Part shown: positions 8,064-14,572 of the stretch, in pieces
Layout: each line of letters starts with the position of its first letter
Position numbering within the stretch: position 1 is the first letter of the stretch
From: JBCCKC01 sp039182435
GTDB lineage: Bacteria; Verrucomicrobiota; Verrucomicrobiia; Opitutales; Coraliomargaritaceae
DNA length: 46,195 nt
Assembly: GCA_039182435.1 (NCBI GenBank)
Contig: JBCDCC010000001.1
Coordinates: 1 to 46,195 of the forward strand
Direction: 5' to 3'
The notes under the pieces: generated by a model
What the model was told of the DNA's origin: nothing
What the model saw: the letters and a program-made list of their open reading frames with translations, nothing else
Databases searched by the model: none
Program-made: the position numbers and the translations under genes

Positions 8064-9320
8064 TTAGTGCGAGCAGACGCCGCAGCCCTCCACCCAGCGT
8101 GGCTCTGCCGTGCTGAACTCGATCAAAGCCTCAGAGGTATCTTCTGAAGCGACCGCTTCCTGCACTGTCACGACCAAGCTCGACGCCACCACTCCGGCCG
8201 TAGCCAGCCGATAGAACGCCTTACCTGCAGGCGGACTGGCATCCGTATACACAGCAACCTCTCCGTCTCCATCCACCGTGCCGGTCACCGAAGTCCAGGG
8301 CACCGTCAAATCCGTCGTCTGCTCAAGACTGTAACTCTGCCCCGTGCTCGTCGGCCAGGTAAAACTCACACCCGAAGGACTCAATACACTGTTCCCCAGT
8401 TCAAGCGGCAGAAATACCTCCCATCCGATATCACGCAGCGCCGCCCAATCCAGATCAGTCAACACCTTCAGCTCCGTAAACGACGAAACCGTGCAACTCG
8501 ATGGGTCCATCAAGGCAATCTGCTCCAAGGCATGCGCCGTCCCGAATGAGACCGAAGTCAAACTCAAGACATTGAGCGCATTCTCCGGATCGTAACCCAG
8601 TGGCAAAGTGCACACGCCATCGTCCTGCCAATGCCCTCGAAACGAGTCCACCGGGACACCACCTCCAAAGGCCGCCACACTAAAGGCTCCCTGAAAGAGA
8701 TTATTCGCATCGATCTGATCTTGCCAAGAACTTGAAGTGCCGACTCCCAGCACGTGCCCCATCTCATGCAGCGCGACCGAGACGAAGTCTGAGTTAGATC
8801 CTGTCGGACGACCGTCCAGCTCGAAGTGCCAACTGCGTCCGCTATCAAAACTGATCGAGCCGCCCCAGGGGCCGAAATCACTTGCTGTCGCAGCCAGCGC
8901 ACCCGCTTGTCCGCGTGAAGCCAGTAAATCGATCCATGCTGAAGTGCCGCTCGCCGCGTATCCTCCAGGGCCCGCTAGCCCTGCGGCACTACCCAAACTC
9001 CGCCCACCCACATAGATGACCAAGGTATCCTCCGGCACCACAAGGCCGGGGATCGATTGCGTCGCCCCCGTCCCGGGGTGCGTGAATCGCGCCGACCAGC
9101 TCGCACTCATCCCAAAACTATCCTGATCGATCGCCAGCAGATTGTCGTTAATCCGTGACTCAAAGTAATCGGCCACCGCACGCATTGCTTCTTTTGATCC
9201 CTCCTGATCAAAGAATCCATTAGTGTCGTATGTGTAATTAAGGTCGATCGTGATGCTGTGAAGCGCACCGGAGCATAGCAATCCAACGGAGAACAGGCCA
9301 CTTCGGAAAAGGAATTTCAT
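8064..9320 (-). CDS. Secreted leishmanolysin-like zinc protease with Ig-like domain
   Basis: A signal peptide (MKFLFRSGLFSVGLLCSG, to about residue 22) precedes a zincin domain. HEMGHVLGVG holds two zinc ligands and the catalytic Glu (His185, Glu186, His189). The position of the third metzincin His is Thr; as in leishmanolysin-type enzymes the third ligand is probably distant, with His230 in FRGHWQDDG the best candidate. A Met-turn-like LMDP follows at about 270, then DWAALRDIGWEV closes the domain. Residues about 305-395 look like an Ig/fibronectin-like module (STGQSYSLEQTTDL, ending in FYRLA) found in many verrucomicrobial extracellular proteins. The protein ends with an unusual CGVC tail. 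Its stop lies 14 nt from the convergent ABC-F stop. A secreted protease is well supported; substrate unknown. Confidence 0.8.
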   Translation of the reverse strand: MKFLFRSGLFSVGLLCSGALHSITIDLNYTYDTNGFFDQEGSKEAMRAVADYFESRINDNLLAIDQDSFGMSASWSARFTHPGTGATQSIPGLVVPEDTLVIYVGGRSLGSAAGLAGPGGYAASGTSAWIDLLASRGQAGALAATASDFGPWGGSISFDSGRSWHFELDGRPTGSNSDFVSVALHEMGHVLGVGTSSSWQDQIDANNLFQGAFSVAAFGGGVPVDSFRGHWQDDGVCTLPLGYDPENALNVLSLTSVSFGTAHALEQIALMDPSSCTVSSFTELKVLTDLDWAALRDIGWEVFLPLELGNSVLSPSGVSFTWPTSTGQSYSLEQTTDLTVPWTSVTGTVDGDGEVAVYTDASPPAGKAFYRLATAGVVASSLVVTVQEAVASEDTSEALIEFSTAEPRWVEGCGVCSH

Positions 9321-9388
9321 AGCCTAGGAAATAAGATGAATAATCTTCGCTTTTCGAGTAAAGACCACTCCGAGCCTTCTCTTTTACA

Positions 9389-9402
9389 TTCAATTTATTG
9401 AA
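9389..9402. repeat. Inverted repeat TTCAAT-TT-ATTGAA
   Basis: Two perfect 6-bp arms separated by two bases, 69 nt upstream of the zincin start. It is AT-rich and short, so it could be chance or a regulator site. Confidence 0.35.
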
Positions 9403-9584
9403 TCATAAAGTTAATTTTTGTATCCGTTTTATAAATACGTTTAAGAACAGCATATCTCCAACCACTTCCACTAACTGAGGAGACAAAAACCACTAATCGA
9501 AATAATCAATCCTTCCCGCTTCATTAGTGACTTCAACCGATTTATCATAGAGCATGGACCCCATACTTTCAATACGCTGATTAT

Positions 9585-9606
9585 GGTTAATATTAGGTTA
9601 ATTTTC
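9585..9606. repeat. 11-bp-spaced direct repeat GGTTAAT upstream of the Mrr-like gene
   Basis: GGTTAATATTA at 9585-9595 is followed at once by GGTTAATTTTC at 9596-9606. The spacing is one helical turn, and the pair lies about 60 nt before the start codon at 9663, as expected for a tandem operator. Confidence 0.35.
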
Positions 9607-9662
9607 ATGACGTTACATTTATCGATGGAAATGTTCAAAAAAATCTACAAAGCGTTTTTTCC

Positions 9663-10376
9663 ATGGCAGGCAGTAAGCAGAAAACAAACATCTACTACGT
9701 GGAGGGAGCAGCCAGATTTCTCATGGCAACCTCACCACTTTTGATACTTGGGGCAATCGTCGGCACACAGGCATTCAGAGATTTGATCATTCACTTTCTT
9801 CCAGTCATTGTGCCACTTAGCCTGGTCGCGGGCGCAACTTTTCTCACGATCATCGTCTTCGATGGGGCCAACCTATCGAACCCAATCAGCAGCAGTGACG
9901 AGATTGGAAGCTTCTCTCATCTTCGTCACCAAGACGTGGATACAAAATGGAGCGCAGAATACATTCAAGAGCAGCTCGAAGTCATCAGTAGCGAAAGATT
10001 CGAGAATTTCTGCACAGCCTTACTACGGGCTGAGGGCTCCACCGTTGAGCATGCCTGCTGTTCCTTATCAGGCCAGGAGGCAGAATTGGTCACGACACAC
10101 TCGAATGGAATCGAACAACTCATCCACTGCAGAAACCACAACACCTTTAACAACGTCACCGAAGAGGAGCTCTGGGAAATTCGCGGCTGCATCGCCTACA
10201 TGCAGATGAGACAGGGCGCCCTCTACACAACCAGCAGCTGGTCTGAAGCGACTCAGTGCTACGCAGAAGCCCATCAAATTGAGCTTTGCAGCGGGGAGCG
10301 CTTAGCGGAACGCGCCCACAATGCGATGACATCAGCCAGCTTCCTTGAGTCGATCACTACCAAACAGCTCACGTAA
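9663..10376 (+). CDS. Membrane protein with degenerate Mrr-like (restriction endonuclease fold) domain
   Basis: The 237-residue protein has two hydrophobic helices (about 19-38 and 43-66), then a soluble domain from about residue 105. That part follows the Mrr/restriction-endonuclease-like pattern: ERFENFCTALLRAEGSTVE, a strand-loop with SGQEAELVT, LIHCRNH, a helix, GALYTTSSWSEATQCYAEAHQIELCSGERL. In active members the loop carries an Asp and the next strand a QxK. Here the loop has Glu and the strand has His-Cys-Arg, so both catalytic positions look changed. The domain may bind nucleic acid without cutting. It is also cysteine-rich for its size. It stands alone on the plus strand. I recognise the fold only from pattern; no specific function is assigned. 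Confidence 0.6.
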   Translation: MAGSKQKTNIYYVEGAARFLMATSPLLILGAIVGTQAFRDLIIHFLPVIVPLSLVAGATFLTIIVFDGANLSNPISSSDEIGSFSHLRHQDVDTKWSAEYIQEQLEVISSERFENFCTALLRAEGSTVEHACCSLSGQEAELVTTHSNGIEQLIHCRNHNTFNNVTEEELWEIRGCIAYMQMRQGALYTTSSWSEATQCYAEAHQIELCSGERLAERAHNAMTSASFLESITTKQLT

Positions 10377-10418
10377 GACACTATCTAGCGATTCGAGCTG
10401 GCAGTGATCGACAGACCT

Positions 10419-10441
10419 CCAATAGTGGCGACTACTATTGG
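10419..10441 (+). promoter_or_regulatory. Hairpin just upstream of the MEKHLA start codon
   Basis: CCAATAGT (10419-10426) and ACTATTGG (10434-10441) form a perfect 8-bp inverted repeat around a 7-nt loop. It ends 5 nt before the chosen ATG at 10447, where a ribosome would bind. It could be an operator or an RNA hairpin affecting initiation; no T-run follows, so it is not a terminator. Confidence 0.45.
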
Positions 10442-10446
10442 CTGAA

Positions 10447-10887
10447 ATGACGATTAATCTAAAAGCCCATACGCAGAGCTTGCTCGATAATTACGAACGC
10501 TGCTTCAGCCAAGCATTGATCGCGCACGGAGCGGATGCCCCCGCACGCTTGATGGCCGCGCCCTTCGTCGTTTTGTCACACGGAAATGAAGCAGATCCCA
10601 TCTTTAACTACGCCAATCGGACCGCTCAAACGCTCTTCGAAATGGATTGGGCGCAATTCACCGCCCTGCCCTCACGCTTCTCCGCCCAAAGCATGCATCG
10701 TGATGAGCGGCAAAAGCTCCTCGATGAGGTGCAGACGCAGGGCTACTCAGACAACTACAAGGGCATCCGGATCAGTGCCACGGGCAAGCGGTTCTACATA
10801 CATCAGGCGCGTATTTGGAATCTACTCGATCCCGAAGGAGAACGCATCGGCCAAGCGGCCACTTTCTCTAACTGGGAATGGCTCTAG
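10447..10887 (+). CDS. MEKHLA domain protein
   Basis: The 146-residue product is almost entirely a MEKHLA domain, a PAS-like fold of unknown role found in cyanobacteria, other bacteria and plant HD-ZIP III factors. Typical pieces are FVVLSHGNEADPIFNYANRTAQTLFEM, FTALPSRFSAQ, DERQKLLDEVQTQGYSDNYKGIRISATGKRF, and the closing DPEGERIGQAATFSNWEWL. The ATG at 10447 is preferred over a TTG three codons upstream. It follows a hairpin that overlaps its initiation region. Its stop overlaps the stop of the convergent glycosyltransferase in a shared CTAG. A sensory or ligand-binding role is inferred from the PAS-like fold only. Confidence 0.82.
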   Translation: MTINLKAHTQSLLDNYERCFSQALIAHGADAPARLMAAPFVVLSHGNEADPIFNYANRTAQTLFEMDWAQFTALPSRFSAQSMHRDERQKLLDEVQTQGYSDNYKGIRISATGKRFYIHQARIWNLLDPEGERIGQAATFSNWEWL

Positions 10888-12131
10888 CTTGCAGCCACCA
10901 GCGCCTCAAGCTCGCGGACCGCATTGGCAGGCCCATCTTCTTGGGCCAGTAAGGCGGCCACCTTCTGCGCACGCGGCAGCATCTTCTTACTCTTTTCAAC
11001 AATACGCACCGCCTTCGGCAAATCCTCCGGCCATTTTTTGCGCTTCACTTCCAGCCCCACCCCCAAGCTCTTGACTGCATCCGCAAAGAACCACTGATCA
11101 CCGATATGCGGAATGATAATCTGCGGCACCCCTGAATGCAAAACGCTCCCCGTCGTGCCTGCACCTCCATGATGAATCACGACAGAGCCATACTTGAAAA
11201 GCTGGTCGTGTGAGACTTTACCCACGCATTTCATCTCTGGTCGCGGCCGCTCAATTGTGAGGCCCGCCCAACCCGACTGGATGATAATCTTCTTCCCCTC
11301 GGGCCAATTGCGCATGAAGCGCGTCATCACTTTTCGCGCCTCGTCAAAAGTCACACTACCAAAAGTCAGGATGGGCACCGTTTCCTCCTTACAGAAGTCT
11401 TTCAGGTAGTCATCCAGCGCTGGATCCTCCGGTGCCTGCCAACGCAAGTAGCCCGTAAAATGGAAGCGCTCACTCCAGAGCCGCTTCGGCTGAAAGAGCC
11501 CCGGAGATACCGTCACAATCACTTTATCCGCAGGCTCTAATAAAAAGCTCTCCGTGCGCCCCATTCCAAAGGCCTCTATCGCCTCACCGACCACCTGGTT
11601 AATCTGCCAACAAAAGAGGCGATCCGCGATCTTCCAGGTAAATGAATTCCACGGCCGTCGAATAATCGGCGGGAACGGCAACAGGCGTGGCACACCTTCC
11701 GGCGGGTGGCTGGGCGAGGGCACCGCATTGTGTGCAAACGTCGTCACCGCGCAAGGAATGCCCCGACGCTTGGCCAGCTTACATAAACTCGAAAAAACGT
11801 AGCTACTCACAAACAGGTCGGCCGTCTCCAGCTCCCGGTCAATACTCGGCAGCAGCTCATCCAAATAAGGCAAGGACTCCGAGTAGATGATACGAATCAA
11901 GTCGAGCGGGTTCTTCGCTTTAGTTAAGTCCCGCATCGCCTCCGCGAACCCACTCTGATCCCAATCCGGCGGCAAGTAGACGTAACCCAGCCCGGCCGAC
12001 TCGATCTCGTCCTTAAAAAAGGAAACACAAGCGAAGCGCACCTCGTGGCCCACCTCGACCAGCGCCCGACCCAGCCGGATTACTGGATAAATATCACCCG
12101 TCGAGCCGTGTGATGTGAGGAGAACGCGCAT
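10884..12131 (-). CDS. Family 1 (GT1/UGT-like) glycosyltransferase
   Basis: From the ATG at 12131 the protein has 415 residues and begins MRVLLTSHGSTGDIYPVIRLGRAL, the N-terminal nucleotide-fold start with the GSTGDIYP loop seen in sterol- and antibiotic-glucosylating GT1 enzymes. Near the C-terminus VVIHHGGAGTTGSVLHSGVPQIIIP followed by GDQWFFADAV is the donor-sugar-binding signature of the family. It would transfer a sugar from an activated nucleotide donor to a small or lipid acceptor; the acceptor is unknown. A frame extension of 17 codons upstream of this ATG looks non-coding. It is downstream of the PIN-PhoH gene on the same strand with a 75-nt gap. The stop overlaps the MEKHLA stop. 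Confidence 0.85.
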   Translation of the reverse strand: MRVLLTSHGSTGDIYPVIRLGRALVEVGHEVRFACVSFFKDEIESAGLGYVYLPPDWDQSGFAEAMRDLTKAKNPLDLIRIIYSESLPYLDELLPSIDRELETADLFVSSYVFSSLCKLAKRRGIPCAVTTFAHNAVPSPSHPPEGVPRLLPFPPIIRRPWNSFTWKIADRLFCWQINQVVGEAIEAFGMGRTESFLLEPADKVIVTVSPGLFQPKRLWSERFHFTGYLRWQAPEDPALDDYLKDFCKEETVPILTFGSVTFDEARKVMTRFMRNWPEGKKIIIQSGWAGLTIERPRPEMKCVGKVSHDQLFKYGSVVIHHGGAGTTGSVLHSGVPQIIIPHIGDQWFFADAVKSLGVGLEVKRKKWPEDLPKAVRIVEKSKKMLPRAQKVAALLAQEDGPANAVRELEALVAAS

Positions 12132-12206
12132 GCTGTAAGGAAATGAAAAGGATAAACAACAGCCCAACAAGCCTTTACACATGCATCGCTTGAAGACTTA
12201 CCCGTA

Positions 12207-13754
12207 TCAGAGTAAATCCGCAGCCAGCTCAGCCAGCTCGGAACGCACCCCGGAAACCAACTCTAGGTGCGCGGTGATCTCCGTGCCCTTCAGGCGCTGA
12301 GCGGTGTGAACGAGCCCATTCGACATCGCATCGAGGAACATACTGTCCACTTGATAAGGATCACCGAGCAAGATGACCTTGGAGCCCTCCGCCATTCGGC
12401 TGACCACTGTCTTCGCCTCATGAGGCGTCAAATTCTGCGCTTCATCGATGATAAAAATCGTATCTGCGAGCGAGCGACCGCGGATAAAGGTCATCGCCTC
12501 AACCTCGACCATCCCAAAATCGAAGAGAAACTGGTAAGGCTTACGCGGGGCATTGTTCTCCTCGTCCTCACTCTCGCTCTGCGGCTGCTTGGCCAACTTG
12601 GCCATCGCCTTCTTACGCTTGCGATTCGAAGTGATCCGGTCGATGTGCTCGTGATCCGGGCTCGGCTCCGAATTCTTCGCCACCTTCCGGTTACTGAAGA
12701 GCACCTCCAAATTGTCGTAAAACGGAGCAATGTAGGGCGCCATCTTCTCCTCCAGCGTGCCGGGAAGCGCACCCGTATCTTTACCGATGTGCACGAGAGG
12801 ACGGGTGATAAAGACACGCTCGTAAATATTCTCCTCACCCAGCGCCTGGTAGAGGGCCATCGCAATCGTCACCAGCGTCTTACCAGTTCCGGCCTTGCCG
12901 CAGCAGGTGATGAGTTTGATATCCTCATCGAGCAAAGCGTCCATCAACATCCGCTGCTCGTCATTGAGCGGGTGAATGCGTATACCCTTCGGGATCTTGA
13001 TCCCGGTCTCTCCATTCAGGATCAGGCCTTCAAAGACGCCATCCCCACGATAGCGCGCGGGCTCGCGAAACTCGCCATTACTTACATAGACATACTCGTT
13101 GATATAAAGATGACTCGTCTGATCCGGTGGAAGATCGACACCATGCTCCTCAAGGAAGCGCTCGTAGTCTTCGTCGTTTAAAGTAATCGTCTTACAACCA
13201 CCACCGAGCTTAGCCGTCGCTACCTTGTCGTTGAGGTAGTCCTCCACTTCGAGCCCCAGAGCGATCCCTTTCAGCGCCATGTTCGCGTCCTTCGTGACGA
13301 GGATCACGCGGGAGTCCACACAGACTTCCTTAAGGAAAAAGACTGAAGCGAGGATACGGCTGTCCATCTTCTCGATGTCGACCAGAGTCGCCTTGAGACG
13401 GTTCATGCCTTCGCTCTCATTATCGCCCTCAATAAAGTAGTCGTTGATCACTACGATCAAACGTCCCCCAGTGGGCAAATCACGGCTTAACGCCGAGCTC
13501 CCCTTCCCGTTCATCTCAGGCGGCGTGGTCAACTCACCGTCAAAGAGCGCCCGCAGATCGCGGTGCACCTTACGCGCGGCAAAGCCAAGCTCGCCGGGGG
13601 CAGATTTTTTCTTGTCCAGCTCTTCGAGAACTTCGACTGGGATAGCCAGCGTGTTGTCCTCAAATTTGTGGAGGCACTGGGGGTCGTGAAGGAGGACGTT
13701 TGTATCGAGGACAAAAATTTTAGCCTCGGTTTTCTTCGATTTTTGTTTCGGCAA
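12207..13754 (-). CDS. PIN-PhoH fusion ATPase (PhoH2/YlaK type)
   Basis: The 515-residue protein joins an N-terminal PIN nuclease domain (KIFVLDTNVLLHDP, Asp17 as first acidic residue; further acids to about residue 165) to a C-terminal PhoH P-loop domain with Walker A GKAGTGKT (286-293), ITRPLVHIG and Walker B IFIIDEAQN (433-441). Such PhoH2 proteins in mycobacteria unwind and cleave RNA in an ATP-dependent way. Initiation must be at TTG 13754, because an in-frame stop lies a few codons upstream and the next ATG is at residue 81. A charged insertion of roughly 45 residues (about 358-404), first basic then acidic, splits the PhoH domain. It is divergent from rnc. Confidence 0.92.
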   Translation of the reverse strand: MPKQKSKKTEAKIFVLDTNVLLHDPQCLHKFEDNTLAIPVEVLEELDKKKSAPGELGFAARKVHRDLRALFDGELTTPPEMNGKGSSALSRDLPTGGRLIVVINDYFIEGDNESEGMNRLKATLVDIEKMDSRILASVFFLKEVCVDSRVILVTKDANMALKGIALGLEVEDYLNDKVATAKLGGGCKTITLNDEDYERFLEEHGVDLPPDQTSHLYINEYVYVSNGEFREPARYRGDGVFEGLILNGETGIKIPKGIRIHPLNDEQRMLMDALLDEDIKLITCCGKAGTGKTLVTIAMALYQALGEENIYERVFITRPLVHIGKDTGALPGTLEEKMAPYIAPFYDNLEVLFSNRKVAKNSEPSPDHEHIDRITSNRKRKKAMAKLAKQPQSESEDEENNAPRKPYQFLFDFGMVEVEAMTFIRGRSLADTIFIIDEAQNLTPHEAKTVVSRMAEGSKVILLGDPYQVDSMFLDAMSNGLVHTAQRLKGTEITAHLELVSGVRSELAELAADLL

Positions 13755-13886
13755 GGGAAAGGTTTCTGTAGCGGCTTATGTCATTCCGGCGATTGCAGCC
13801 GGTGAGTTTGTCGTCTAAGCATTAGCCTTAAGCTGCCAGTCAGCATCGGCGCAAGTCGTAAAGGTCGGCGTCACATAAAATTACCC

Positions 13887-14567
13887 ATGCAGCCAGATTA
13901 TACAGCATTCGAAAGTGCGATCGGATACCAGTTTCAGGACCCGTCCCTGCTCGCGCTCGCCCTCACTCATCCGAGCTGTGAGCTTGAAATCGGTGATAAT
14001 CAACGACTTGAGTTCCTTGGAGACGCCATCCTCGGCATGGCCGTCGCCAGCGCACTTTACCAGCGCCACCCAGCTGCCGACGAAGGAGCACTCGCGCGAA
14101 TGCGAGCCAGCCTTATCAATGGCCGCAGCTTAGCCACCCGCGCCCATGAGCTCGGCATCGGGCCGCTCCTCCAAGTCAGCAAAGCTCATGCCCAGCACCG
14201 CCCAGAGCCCAGCGAGAGCATGCTCGAGGATGCCTTTGAGGCCCTGATCGGCGCGATCTATGAGGATGCTGGCTATGCCGCCGCCGAGAAAGCAATCCTC
14301 AGCATCCTCGATCCAGCAATCGCCAAAGTCAGCGAAGACTCCACTTCGAACAATCCCAAGGGTCGACTCCAAGAATGGTCGCAGGCCCAGCACCATGGCC
14401 AAACGCCGACTTACAGAACGATCGCCGAGGAAGGCCCCGACCACGCTAAAGCCTACACCGTCACGGTCTCCATCGCTGGCCAGGAAATCGCTCGAGCCAC
14501 CGGTAGCTCCGTCAAGCAAGCCCAAGCCGAGGCTGCCAAACTCGCCATCGAGAAGACCCGCGCCTAA
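13887..14567 (+). CDS. rnc: Ribonuclease III
   Basis: The 226-residue protein has the RNase III signature NQRLEFLGDAIL (Glu42 and Asp46 metal ligands) and the second acidic pair in DAFEALIGAIYEDAGY (Asp115, Glu118). A double-stranded RNA-binding domain follows from about residue 150, ending in GSSVKQAQAEAAKLAIEK. It cuts double-stranded RNA, chiefly rRNA precursors, as a homodimer. It is the first gene of a plus-strand run with mfd (5 nt apart) and the PpiC/SurA-like gene, divergent from phoH2. The pairing with mfd differs from the frequent rnc-era arrangement of proteobacteria. Confidence 0.96.
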   Translation: MQPDYTAFESAIGYQFQDPSLLALALTHPSCELEIGDNQRLEFLGDAILGMAVASALYQRHPAADEGALARMRASLINGRSLATRAHELGIGPLLQVSKAHAQHRPEPSESMLEDAFEALIGAIYEDAGYAAAEKAILSILDPAIAKVSEDSTSNNPKGRLQEWSQAQHHGQTPTYRTIAEEGPDHAKAYTVTVSIAGQEIARATGSSVKQAQAEAAKLAIEKTRA

Positions 14568-14572
14568 GACGT

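Larger units (their letters stand above)
9321..9662. other. AT-rich divergent intergenic region with small repeats
   Basis: This 342-base gap separates the divergent zincin and Mrr-like genes and is much more AT-rich than its surroundings. I see no gene. It holds a perfect inverted repeat TTCAAT-TT-ATTGAA (9389-9402) upstream of the zincin and a direct repeat of GGTTAAT at 9585-9591 and 9596-9602 upstream of the Mrr-like gene. Both could be operator sites; neither is recognisable as a known one. Confidence 0.5.

Noticed and set aside
12267..13181. 304-codon frame antisense to the PIN-PhoH gene
   Set aside because: No domain, and the opposite strand has an intact Walker A/B ATPase.
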